From Phytophthora sp. 'mugwort' (lineage: Eukaryota; Oomycota; Peronosporomycetes; Peronosporales; Peronosporaceae), in contig JAUCEF010000008.1 of NCBI GenBank assembly GCA_033558025.1, positions 2,914,001 through 2,978,000 on the forward strand: DNA of 64,000 nt, in the 5' to 3' direction. This document shows, one piece after another, positions 42,722 to 52,804 of the stretch. Numbering within the stretch: position 1 is the first letter of the stretch; each line of letters opens with the position of its first letter. The translations under genes and the position numbers were made by a program. Under the pieces are notes generated by a model. That model was given only the letters and a program-made list of their open reading frames with translations, was not told the DNA's origin and made no database searches.

Positions 42722-43984
42722 TCGCGCATCGAGATTCCCTCGAAATAGTCGTTGGTTTGCTTGACAATTGGCTCCTACAGGGAGGGCGATGCAAACCGAA
42801 AGAATGCGCCCGACGACGTCTCAGCGGCTTTCATCGTCTGCTGGGTCAGCCCATACTCTCCATCATATCTGCCAGGGTAAGCGTTTAACCAGTCGCAGGT
42901 CGCTCCTCGTACGGCTCGTGCAAGTTGGGATAAGGCGTAACATTGCTTATATCTGTCTACCCGTTGAATTTGATGTCTTAGAACACGTTTTTGCGAGCAT
43001 TATTTACCACGCACAATCTCGGTACCCCGCCCCCTGTTGCATGCAATGATGGCTGGAAATGGAGAACAGGCGCAGGACTAATTTCACCAGCTGGAGGTTC
43101 GCGTGGGCCCGATCGCCATCGCCATACACCGACGCCGCTTCATTTTCATCACGAGATCAGTGCAACAAAACTCGTTAGAACATACCCGATATTGTCAGCA
43201 CGTATATATCGCTATCGTGTCCGATACAGTCTAGCCGTACCGTCGAGACTAGACGAATCGTCCTTCGTCTCTTCCGCGTTAGTTCGCTATCATGCCCATA
43301 CAGCTAGCCATACGAGTGCCTACAAGAGCTCGCTCACGTCCAAGGGTGCCGTATTCTGTATCGTCTGTTCGAGCGTTCTGCGCAGCAATCGTTTCTGCGT
43401 AAGCCTTGCGATCCTTTTACGTTTCCCGCGCGGCCTTATTTACGGATTGAACAACACGTTAGACCTGCGCCAAACGTTATGCAGACTAGCAGCACCATGT
43501 CGAGATCACAGCGGTCCAAATCCTCACGACAGCTCCCTCTCCGACAAGAAGTCCACATTCGCATCGTCCATGTTCCTCTTCCCGGGCTTCAGGTAAGTAG
43601 AATCGTTGAAAGGCCAATGTGTCTCTTCGAGTACCAGCAAAGCTTCTTCCATTTCTCTCCAACGGGCACGAAACGTCATTTCCGCGGCGCAGTGTGTGTG
43701 TGGGGGGGATCTGCACTCCAGCGGAAGATTCTGAACTGAGAGGGAAATGAATGGCGGTATAATGCACGTCCGATTCTCTATAGCGATCACGTGCGCCACA
43801 CCGTTCCTGCTAACATATTCTTAAGATTTTCGCCCGTCTCTGGATTCATGATGGGCACCGTTCAATATCACGTATAACCCCGGTTGTTTTGCACGGCTCC
43901 ATACATTAAGCAAGTTAAGAATCCTTAGCGTGTATAATAACAAGTTAAGTTTTTTGCAGAAACGTGTAATAGCTGCCCGTCTGA
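42722..43984. other. intergenic, possibly old LTR-type sequence
   Basis: A frame at 42991-43596 is open for 201 codons but Ser/Arg-rich with no domain. An ATG at 43494 begins MSRSQRSKSSRQLPLRQE up to a GTAAGT donor-like site at 43594; it could be a first exon, but no following exon is seen. Not supported as a gene. Confidence 0.35.
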
Positions 43985-44195
43985 ATATACATCAGCTCCT
44001 TCACCGTAAAACCGTCCCGAAATAACTTGTCAGCAACTTTAGGCTCCTCGCTTTAATCAGGAATGAGCGGGACGAAGCGTTGAGCGGAATGCAACTGCCC
44101 ACCAGCCAACCGTTCTGATCCTATATAACAGCATACCTATCTGGCTACATAGCATATCGGTAATTATGAGTTCTGGCATCATCACTTCATGCGCC
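43985..44195 (+). repeat. XRCC3 upstream sequence, copy 2 of 3 (without gene)
   Basis: Shares cagctccttca, aataacttgtcag, caggaatgagcg, gttgagcggaatgcaactgc and gctacatagcatatcggta with the block at 30692-30920. It ends near cacttcatgcgcc and no XRCC3 coding sequence follows. Confidence 0.8.
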
Positions 44196-44339
44196 AATGA
44201 TTATTCCTTTATGTAGGCCTCCTTGACCGCTCCCCGTAACGAAGCCGTGTCCAATAGGAGCTTCTGGCCGCCTCCAGTATAATCTAACTTGTCCCTTGAA
44301 GTAAGGCAAGCAGGCCAGGGCTGTCACCATCTCGTGCTT

Positions 44340-45240
44340 CTACGGAAGCCAGACCACCACACCCATGCTTGTTGCACATTGTGATGCCGGTGTCCCAGGG
44401 CCCTTCTCTTGGCAGCAGCCAAACACACCAGGAGGAAGCAGTTTACCTAAGGACTTTTTAATGGTAGCACCCGGCTTGCCTTTGAAGACGAGAAAAAGCG
44501 GGAGCTTGGTGCCATCCTTGGCGCACGCTACGCAAGCTGTCAGCCTCCGAGAGTTTGAGCCACTGCCCCTTATTGAAATTGGCCGAGAATTCTTCTCGTT
44601 GATTGTAGTTGAAGCCGTCATCTCAAAACATATGGCGGTCTCATCCATATCGACTCGAAGCGATGGTGATGTTCCCTCCAAAGTTCCTCCCGGTTTAAAT
44701 CTCTCGTTTATGGCCTCTACAAACTCCCTCCTTGTCCGCTGCAAATGACCGCTCAATTTTTGGCCGACATGTGTCCTGCATCGAATGCTTAGTCGGTGAT
44801 GGGCAAAGAACGGATATATCCAACTCCAAAAGCCGATCGCTTGCCTCCACGAAAGTTGGGTTCAGTTGAAAACGCTTTTGCTATCTCTTAGTTTGTCGAG
44901 ACTGCAATCTCCGCGTTTTTTTTTTGCGACGCTCTAAAATCCAGCGAGCAAGGGTTTCTTCCAATTGAGGTGCTGCGCGGGGTCTGCCAGGGGTTAGAGA
45001 TCTTGCTCGAGGATTTCGTTTTACGGCAGCTTCTAACTCGGTCTTCTTCTTTCGGATTTGATACGGTGCTACGCTTTTTTTTTTCGCCGTGCTGTGCCCT
45101 TGACAGCGTCGGGGTCGGCTTCCAGAACGAGGCAGCTTGTCCTTTTCGGTGAGCCTGGTGTCTTTCGTCGGCATGGTTGTCGTCCGGCAAGATTTCGCGC
45201 CTGTTCGCCCCACGATCGCTAATGACAACATCAGTCAATA
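44340..45240 (-). mobile_element. pogo/Tigger-like (Tc1-mariner superfamily) transposase relic
   Basis: The minus-strand frame 44756-44340 has RVDMDETAICFEMTAS and, further on, TACVACAKDGTKLPLFLVFK followed by GKPG, the DDE blocks of pogo-type transposases (DETaicfem, Ta..a..dG.klP..vFKGkp). Upstream, 45238-44881 is a basic fragment ending LEETLARWILERRKK, like the CENP-B type helix-turn-helix. Frames do not join and the third acidic part is missing, so it is inactive. It lies between two copies of the XRCC3 upstream repeat. Confidence 0.7.
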
Positions 45241-45326
45241 GCTGAGAAGCGTGCCAACCGTAGCTTCGTCGATAAGCTGTGCCCCTTCAGCGATATTTTT
45301 GAGGGGGCACAGCTCATCAGCGAATT

Positions 45327-45484
45327 CGGTAGTCTCAACGGCCCACTTCAGGAATGAGCGAGACGAAGCGTTGAGCGGAATGCATCTGCAACCGTTTTGA
45401 TCCTATGTAAAAGCATACCTATCTGGATATAGAATATCGATAACCATCCTTTCAGGTATCGTCACCCCAGTGACATGTCACTAG
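45327..45484 (+). repeat. XRCC3 upstream sequence, copy 3 of 3 (native promoter)
   Basis: tctcaacggcccacttcagg, aatgagcgagacgaagcg, gttgagcggaatgca and gacatgtcactagt match copy 1 closely; the ATG of the intact gene follows directly at 45486. Confidence 0.85.
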
Positions 45485-45485
45485 T

Positions 45486-46563
45486 ATGGTGGCGATGACA
45501 GCTTTTGCGCTGTGGCAAGCTCGCACGTCGACGTCTATTGTGCTGCCCTCGGGGTGCGACTCGATCGACGAGCTACTGCACGGAGGCTTTCGCTCCGGCA
45601 TCCTGACTGAAATCTGCGGCGAAGCTTCCGCGGGCAAGACGCAGCTGTGTCTGCAGCTCCTACTGCAGTGCTGTCTGCCGCGATCACTCGGCGGGCTACA
45701 GGGCACGGCCTGCTACATCTGCACAGAGGGCGTTGGCTCCGTCAAGCGCCTACATGACCTCGCTCAAGTGTATGCAGAGCGCTATGGAGCAGCGATGGGC
45801 GTCGGTGCCAAACGGAAGCGAGGCGAACCCGCCCCCAAGCTGGCCGGCAGTGATTTCCTGGACGGCATCTTCGTCAAACAGCTCTATACCGTCAACGACC
45901 TCATGGATCTAGTGGTATGCACAGCAACAGCGATAACAATCTATATTCGCACCAAGGCTGACGATATTGTCGTGGTTATGTGAGGTATAGCAAGCGAGGC
46001 TACCGTCCTTGCTGGAGGAGCAGAACACGAAGCTCGTAGTGTTGGACTCGGTAGCGGCCGTCTTCCGCCTAGAGTCTACGTCCTCTGTCAAGGTCCTGGA
46101 TCCTGTTAATACCTTTTCGCTCAGTTGGTAAAGCTACTCACGCTTATCACTGCTACATCCGACGCGGGCAGGAAGCGGCGGAGCGCTCACGGACCATGTT
46201 CAACATGGCCAACTGCATGCGCATCCTGAGCGACCAGTACGGCGTCGTATTCGTGGTGACCAACCAGGTGACAGGCGACTTCAACCCTCGGGCGGCCATG
46301 TGCGGGAACGGGCTGCGGCCAGCGCTGGGGCTCTCGTGGTCGCACTGCATCAACCAACGGTACGTTTTGGGAGGCCGTTTTCTGCCTGTCAGTCAGTCTA
46401 ACGCTACTCCTGTTGTCTGATTCCCCCCTTCAGCCTGGTAATCACTCGCCAACAGGACTCGAGGCAACGCCGACTCGAGGTAGCCTTCTCGCCGCACTTG
46501 CCGGCGGAGATCTGCGCGTTCCAGGTCACGAGTGAGGGCGTGCGACCGGTGGACGCAGACTGA
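45486..46563 (+). CDS. XRCC3: RAD51 paralogue XRCC3-like, apparently intact copy, four exons
   Basis: Exon 1 45486-45914, exon 2 from 45991, exon 3 to 46359 and exon 4 46434-46563. Exon 1 starts MVAMTAFALWQA; SGCDSIDELLHGGF and the Walker A GEASAGKTQ match XRCC3, then ACYICTEGVGSVKRLHDLAQ (XRCC3: YICTED..KRL). Exon 2 holds Walker B KLVVLDSVAAVFRLE, exon 3 MRILSDQYGVVFVVTNQVTG, exon 4 RLEVAFSPHLPAEICAFQVT. Intron 2 is uncertain: donor at 46087 or 46093 with acceptor at 46171 keeps frame (about 280 residues) and gives a spacing to NQVT like other XRCC3s. The protein forms a complex with RAD51C and helps recombination repair. Confidence 0.8.
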
Positions 46564-47521
46564 GTCAGACGTATATTTACCTCACCGCGTACCGAGGTTC
46601 TGGCACAAATTTTACTTTGTACCGGAAATGGTGGTACAATATTTCAATTTTAGCACGGCATTGATAGTAGCATTATACAGTAGTGCGTGGAACCATCCCA
46701 CTTGCAACTGGGGAGGCATAGCCATTGGCTGTCGGACAGAGTTGCACGTTGGTGCGCGACGACGCCACCCGCATTCACTTTGATACATTCGACAGGGTTC
46801 GATTACTGGGATCTTTTTTGTGATTTGGTGTTCATATGAGCCCCCACCTTGTGTGGTGGGTTATTTGAGTTGTCATCATCTGCATCAAATTTTCCCCGTA
46901 TTTCGAAGCCGCAGTCAAGGTCTAGCAGCATTTACTGTGGGATTGCGAGGGCTATGTCCTTGGTAGCTACCGGTGAGTGCAAGCGCTTCATAGGCGAGGA
47001 TGCGGCGTAGCTCGAGTCGGGTCACTGTAGCACACGTTCATAATTGAACGTAAGCCTCTCGTGTTACACGAATTTTATCTGAGATATTCGACGTCAACCA
47101 CAAATTTATTACACCGTACACACAAAGCGTCGTTCTGCGTGCACAAACTGTTTTTGTCACAAATATAATAATTGTACCAAACACATGGCACACCTGGCTG
47201 GCAGAAAAATGTCCACAACCGTCTTACTGAGACCAAGTCAAAAACGCGGCGCTTCGATCTAGATCCAAGTTCTTCGCTAATCCTAAATTAGCCGGCGGCT
47301 TCAAGTGGGCAAGAGCCACGCGCGAGGCGCGTCACCGCTTCAACTTTCCGTTATTTTCGAGGTTAGACCCACGAAACCCCTCGGCTTCCGAATGGCCGTC
47401 CGTGGCAACTTTGCACAAAAGATTTATCCGCCGCAGGACCAGCCCACGCGCGCCGTACTCTCGACCGCCTCGTTAACCTGCCTCCGCCGCAGCCCCAAGC
47501 CACACCCACCCATCCATCAAC
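46564..47521. other. intergenic, no gene
   Basis: No open frame with recognisable content. It holds the right border of the repeat-rich island and the promoter of the next gene. Confidence 0.5.
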
Positions 47522-47996
47522 ATGGTCGCCACCAAGCAGATGCGTCACATGACGGCGTCTCCACCTACCAGCAACAACGCCTGCGAGATCCGCAGTGGCA
47601 TGTCCGTGCAGGTCCGTCAACCATCAATTAGACACTCAAAATTGCCACTTGATAGCTGACGTTTTGTTTGTATTGATTTCTTGGTAGGACTTGAAGCACC
47701 TGACAGCGCAGCGCCAGCGTCTCGAGTTTTGGGCCCGTAACTCACCGCGGCAGATGGCGGCGGATTTCACGTACGCGTCGTCGCCGTCGTCCACGTGCTC
47801 GTCGTCGCTATCAACGTCGCCGCCGCGCACACTTAGCGACGGCGCGTGCTACTCTGCGACCTACGGCTACATGCCCCCGCCAAGTCGACGCGGGTTTGCG
47901 TCTGACAAGATGTTTGTCACCTGTGGGGGACAGGTCGTGTCCTTTATGGAGGGCGTCGTGAACGCTCCGCACGGAGATTTCCAACTGGACAATTAG
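47522..47996 (+). CDS. small hypothetical protein, two exons
   Basis: Exon 1 47522-47611 (MVATKQMRHMTASPPTSNNA, ending SGMSVQ) and exon 2 47688-47996 join in phase 0 over a 76-nt intron (GTCCGT...TTGGTAG), giving 132 residues. Exon 2 starts DLKHLTAQRQRLEFWARNSP, a short amphipathic helix, followed by a Ser-rich linker and ending CGGQVVSFMEGVVNAPHGDF. No signal peptide or family known to me. GC-rich third positions support real coding use. Confidence 0.5.
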
Positions 47997-48542
47997 CGCT
48001 CGCAGGGAGTGAACAAGTACACACAAAACACAAGAAGAAGAGACCTCGGGTCTGTATAGTATGGATGTACATGGAGTTTATAGGTAAAAAAGAGCTTTCG
48101 AAGCTTGGATCGAGCGAATGAAATTATGCTGAAGTTTGTTGCATTCGCTGACTGGAGCTTGCTTTTTAGCGAGTGTACGGATGGATAGCGATGGATGGGT
48201 GTTTCTGCCATTGGTGCTGCTTCTCGGGGATCGTCGGTGGGAAATACGCCACTTGACCACCATTCACGATGTCGTACGGGCGTCCGCCGGTGCTTTCGTT
48301 GCGTAAGTGTTGAGCTCTGTTCACGAGAAACAACATTTATGTTAGAATAAACTTAGAAAATTTTAGTCGGGGACGAACCTTTGCTCGTTCCATTCGAGGA
48401 TTTTTTCGTTAAATATCCTGTCGTGGTGTGGTAATCGAGGATTCGCGTTGCAGTTTTTGCTCTGGTACTCGCGACGACAAGTTCCAGTTGTGTTATTGCT
48501 ATAACAAGGTGAAGATGGTTAGTACAGTCATCTATGGTCATA
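47997..48542. other. intergenic between convergent genes
   Basis: No gene seen. Confidence 0.5.
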
Positions 48543-49475
48543 CTATAGAGCGTCATCGTACCTCAGTAAATCCGTTTTGAAGGCTTCACCTCGAACTCGT
48601 ACAGTGTTAGAAACCGAGTGTTGTGTCCCTATCACATCGGAAGTTGAGTGGCGTTCGTTGCTACAAAGAAATCCACAATTTACCATGTCAGTTTCGACAC
48701 GAAACACCTCGTGGAACGGTCTAACGTGCATGAGCTGGTGGAGTCTGCGATCGTTCATGTCCGCGCGGTGGATGGCACGTTTGGCTTGAAGATGATCCGT
48801 CTCGAAGTGCAGTCTCTCACGTCGCTCTTGAGGGGTCATGATCCCTTCACTGAGCATGATCGAGCCAGGAGCAGCACAGTGTTCGATCTCGGCAGCATGA
48901 ACGAATGACTCTTTCTTGTTCATCAGAGGTACCGTCAATCGATCTGGGAGCTGTTCGTCCTTGGCGCTATATAGCAAAACCAATTATTTATATATATATA
49001 CAATTATGAGACTCGATGAGCGTAAATCGTAATGTGTGATGAGTTCGCCTTACCGCACAGAGATGTCGGTCATCTGTAAGCCGCTTGGCACCACAGTGGC
49101 GGGTTTCCCTTCGCCAATTGTGCACGCACGCAGATCTTTTGTGAGAACGACATACGCTGGAGCTGCCAACTTTTCGAATGCGCGAACGTCGCACTGTTCG
49201 CCATTCCACGAAGTGACGAGGGTTTGGCGCTTCACAATCGTCATGGGGACATTGCGAGTGGCATTCGAAATGCTCGGCGAGTCGATGAGTTTCCGGAGTC
49301 TGTCTGGGTTCATCGCCCTGCAGGGTTTCGCTTCGACATCATGCGCCGTCATCGTTTCGACTCGGAAAGTAGAAGCAAAAGTAGCCAACTCTTGGTTTTG
49401 GTCTCGTCGTGACTTTTTTATAGGTGGGTTGGGTGATGACAGTGCTTTGAAAATAGTGTCTATCCTGTTAGCCAC
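48543..49475 (-). CDS. unknown protein, at least two exons
   Basis: Exon with TFRVETMTAHDVEAKPCRAM ends at 49054 and exon 48966-48543 follows; the 87-nt intron (GTAAGG...ATATAG) joins in phase 2 and rebuilds an Arg codon, so MTDISV-R-AKDEQLPDRL is continuous. This clean join is the main support, since no domain is recognised. The start is unsure: the frame is open to about 49545 without an ATG; either ATG 49352 is used or there is another 5' exon. A weak internal repeat is visible: VETMTAHDVEAKPCRAMNPD with RLRKL after it, against FETDHLQAKRAIHRADMNDR with RLHQL after it. No membrane segment. Confidence 0.5.
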
Positions 49476-49866
49476 CCCATGGCTATCAAAAGATTGAGCT
49501 GGATCCCCGTCGAAAAGGAAAATTTGCCTTTTATAGTAAGTACTTCACAACATCTGCCGTCTCCCTCCTCTTGAGATTCAATGTCCTTCAAGGTGGGGAG
49601 CTACGCGTCTGGGTTGGGAGATTTTAAGAGAAAAATACAATGGTAGGAGGATTTAGCACACTTTATCATTCGAATTACCTAACCAGTCCGAAACGTATTC
49701 AGATCGGAAATCCATGAGAAAATTGCCCCACATACGTGACACCAGACTAAGGAGCCGAAAGAGCCCAACTCCCGGAAAATGTGCCTTAACTTATTGTTAA
49801 CTTCGAAGTATTAAGTTCGAATCGAACAAAGCCTGAAATGTTTCTACTGTAGCTAAAGTTAAAGAA
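49476..49866. other. intergenic, no separate gene
   Basis: Could hold a 5' exon of the minus-strand unknown gene; a short frame at about 49620-49545 (LKDIESQEEGDGRCCE) is suggestive but does not splice in frame. Otherwise empty. Confidence 0.4.
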
Positions 49867-51244
49867 CTAATTTCCGAGACGAACGAGCGTCATATGGCTG
49901 GTGCCAACAAGACGTTCCGGGCAATACACGGCGACTTGTTCGCTCTTCTCAACATGAATGATGCGTGAGAAAGACACTGAGCTGTCCATGCCTTGAGTGT
50001 AGCCGCAGCACGCTACTTGAAGACACTCGTTTTCTTTGATCAACTGAATACTTGTGCCAGCATTGTTCGCATGGAAATTCACTGTCGCTGCCAAATAGTA
50101 GGTGCCTGGAAGGTTCATGTGGAGAATACCGTCGGGGCAACCATTCCAATGGATCCACTCGCTCGTTTGGGTCTGGATTTTAGCCGTCGCATATGTTTCA
50201 AACACCGAAGGTGTGTCCTGAGCAACACGTAGCGCCGTCACCTCGTTTCTGACCTCTTTGATCGCTCTCCCGTTCGCATCCAAATCTTGACGAAGTTTCC
50301 TGGTAACCTCATTCAGATGCTGAACCGACGAGCTGTTGGTAGTTGCAACCGCGTCGACCCTCTTCACCTCGGTGCTGTAAGCAGCAGAAAAACCGACCAG
50401 CTTATCCACCGTTGACTTGTTGCTAGCCACTGCTCGATCCAACCTTAGCACCGCTGAGGAATGGGTAGCAACATCCCCTTCGACCCTAACCATTTCCGAA
50501 CTGTGAGTAGCAGCAACTTGGTCTGCACTTGAACGAAGCGAATCGATTGCCAGCTGCATGTCGCGCAGTTTGGACTCCAGAACGTCAATACGTTCCAATG
50601 AGATCGGCTCCATATCAAACGTGTACATGGCCACATGCGGTTGCTGCATCACATTCACCTTGACTGCGACTTGAAGCTGGAAAAATTCCCCAAATTTGCG
50701 CTTGAAGGTGACAGGTTTGTTGACCTCGTCGTCATGACCTCTATCAATCAAGTAACGGAAATACTGAACAATGGCAAATTTAGTTTAACAAACAATTGAA
50801 ATCCGAGCAGGAGTGTATCGAGTCTTTCCACTTTACCTTCACGTAGTCCGCAGCGCTGGCGCTTGGAAGAGCGTTTGAACGGTCGACGTAGTCTTCAAGA
50901 TCCAATCTTGATGTGCACCTTTTCTCAGGAATAGCGTCAGTGAACTACTCATAGTTGTATGTGAATACCATGTTGCATTCGAATCTTTACCATTGTTGCT
51001 TTGTCTTGCAGTCCTCGAGCCAGATGCGGAGTTTGCCACTTTTAAGCGACAATGAGTATCGGTATGTGGAGGCAGGAGGCGGCGCAAAAGTCGTGGAGCC
51101 CTCAAATTCGAGAAACTGAGCAGGGTTAGACTCAGTGTCGGATGCTGCGGGATTCGGAGCCGTGGTGTCTTCCGTAGCGGCATGATCTGGACCGGTTTCG
51201 GACGTATTCAGAGCTGAATTGCTGCTGGACTTGGCGACGCACAT
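49867..51244 (-). CDS. cluster paralogue A: conserved head, long coiled coil, C1q/TNF-like C-terminus
   Basis: Exons 51244-50991, 50918-50837 and 50763-49867; introns of 72 and 73 nt, phases 2 and 0; 410 residues. An acidic, Ala/Thr-rich start precedes the shared head FLEFEGSTTFAPPPASTYRY and SLSLKSGKLRIWLEDCKTKQ, then LDLEDYVDRSNALPSASAAD. EPISLERIDVLESKLRDMQ opens a coiled coil which here is lengthened by about five 14-18 residue repeats (VATHSSEMVRVEGD, VATHSSAVLRLDRA, VASNKSTVDKLVGF and so on). The last 120 residues (GTYYLAATVNFHANNAGTSI, ending TSHMTLVRLGN) have the strand pattern of a C1q/TNF jelly roll. No signal peptide, so intracellular. Function unknown. Confidence 0.78.
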
Positions 51245-51270
51245 TTAGAGCGACTTGAGTGGGATCAGGT

Positions 51271-51286
51271 ACGTTCAGGAATGAAC
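51271..51286 (-). promoter_or_regulatory. initiator-like motif before paralogue A
   Basis: GTTCATTCCTGAACGT on the minus strand resembles the oomycete initiator (TCATTCCT), 27-42 nt before the ATG at 51244. Moderate match only. Confidence 0.4.
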
Positions 51287-51595
51287 GGAAAGAATAAAGG
51301 TCAACCAGATTGACGCATCGAGACTGTAGTGATTAATTACGATTATTCAAGCTGGTAAAGTTTTAGTATAGGCTCCACTTAAGGTTATATAATAAAATTT
51401 TATTAACTTCATCGTGCGGCCAACTGGACTTTCGACGACTATGATGTGCTCCACCAGCTACTGCTACAGCACCCGATCACCCGATTACAGGGGGGTGGCT
51501 GTTCATGATTTGAAAAGCAGGTTGCACATCGGCAAAATCCACGACTACATGTAACCCAATCTCTCAGCAACTACTACGATCGACTGGCGACATTC

Positions 51596-52759
51596 TTACA
51601 ACGATCCGGAGGTGGCGTCTCCGTGTGTGTAGGACGGACTCGTGACCTTGCCGCCCTCTGCAATGAGGTACTCGGGGCGCTGTGGCTTCCCGTCGAAGAA
51701 ACGCTCGAGGATCTCCTTGGTACCGGCGGCATAGCGAGCTTGCGCGTCCAGTGTCGTGCCCGAATAGTGTGGCGTCATGGCGTGACGAGGCATTGAGCGC
51801 CACGGGTGGTCAGCCGGTGCTGGCTGTGGGAACCACACGTCGCCGGCGTATCCCTGGATGTGACCACTCTCCACAGCCTGGACCAGCGCGTCCATATCCA
51901 CGATCTTGCCACGCGCCGTGTTGACAATGTACGCGCCCTTTTTCATCTTACTCAACAGTTCGGCGTCGAAGAGGTTCTCAGTTTCCGGATGCAACGGGCA
52001 ATTGATAGAGACCACGTCGCACTCCTTGACCATATCCTCCACGGTCGCGTGGAACGTCACGTTCAGCTCCTTCTCCACGTCGACAGGCAGACGCACCTTG
52101 TCGGTGTAGTGTAGCTTGACGTCGAACGGATAGAGACGTCGTAGCACACGTAGACCGATGCGACCGGTAGCCACGACGCCCACGTGCTTGCTCTCGAGGT
52201 CGTGCGCGTGGTTGGCGATGGCAGCGATGTCCCATTCGCCGTCAATCACCTGTTTGTAGGCAGGTATGTAGTTGCGCACGAGTGAGAGGATCATCATGAC
52301 GACGTGCTCCGCCACACTCACCACATTGGAGCCCGTGACCTCAGCCACTGTGATGTTGCGGTCGCATGCCGCCGCCAGGTCCACGTGGTCCGAGCCGATG
52401 CCTGCCGTAATAGCCAATTTCAGCTTAGGCGCCATTGCGATGCGCTCACGAGTGATGTAGGCTGGCCAGAAGGGCTGAGAGATGACCACGTCGGCGTCGT
52501 GCAGGTTCTGGGCAAACTCGGACTGGTCTCCGTCCTTGTCGGACGTGACGATGAACTCGTGGCCACGTTCCTCGAGGAATTGGCGCAGACCCAGCTCGTT
52601 CTCGACGCAGCCTAAGATGTTGGGATTCTTGTGGCCGTGCTCGCCGCCTTCGTACAGTGCGCACACGACCTTCATGTGCTTGGAGGCGCTGGCGGCGAAG
52701 CTGCGCATGGACATGGCAGAGGCGGCCAGGCGCGTGGTGATCTTGGTGGGGGTGAACAT
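51596..52759 (-). CDS. NAD-dependent formate dehydrogenase, mitochondrial
   Basis: Single exon, 387 residues. Residues 1-27 (MFTPTKITTRLAASAMSMRS) are a mitochondrial presequence; VVCALYEGGEHGHKNPNILG begins the mature enzyme. FDH landmarks: DADVVISQPFWPAYI, AITAGIGSDHVDL, TVAEVTGSNVVSVAEH, the NAD site VGVVATGRIGLRVL, CPLHPETENLF, NTARGKIVD with the catalytic Arg, and HYSGTTLDAQARYAAG with the catalytic His. It oxidises formate to CO2 with NAD in one-carbon and stress metabolism. The family is about 375-390 residues, so complete. Confidence 0.95.
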   Translation of the reverse strand: MFTPTKITTRLAASAMSMRSFAASASKHMKVVCALYEGGEHGHKNPNILGCVENELGLRQFLEERGHEFIVTSDKDGDQSEFAQNLHDADVVISQPFWPAYITRERIAMAPKLKLAITAGIGSDHVDLAAACDRNITVAEVTGSNVVSVAEHVVMMILSLVRNYIPAYKQVIDGEWDIAAIANHAHDLESKHVGVVATGRIGLRVLRRLYPFDVKLHYTDKVRLPVDVEKELNVTFHATVEDMVKECDVVSINCPLHPETENLFDAELLSKMKKGAYIVNTARGKIVDMDALVQAVESGHIQGYAGDVWFPQPAPADHPWRSMPRHAMTPHYSGTTLDAQARYAAGTKEILERFFDGKPQRPEYLIAEGGKVTSPSYTHGDATSGSL

Positions 52760-52788
52760 GGGTAGCGGACGATTGAGGACTTGGACGC

Positions 52789-52804
52789 AAATTGCAGAAT
52801 GACT
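52789..52804 (-). promoter_or_regulatory. oomycete initiator/flanking promoter motif of formate dehydrogenase
   Basis: AGTCATTCTGCAATTT on the minus strand matches TCATTYYNCAWTTT fully and GCTCATT but for two bases; it lies 30-45 nt before the ATG at 52759. Confidence 0.65.

Noticed and set aside
42991..43596. 201-codon frame, thought to be a retroelement gag
   Set aside because: No protease, zinc knuckle or LTR pair found; composition not convincing.
48577..49497. Plus-strand frames over the unknown minus-strand gene
   Set aside because: The minus strand has a splice join that keeps frame; the plus frames do not link up and look less protein-like.
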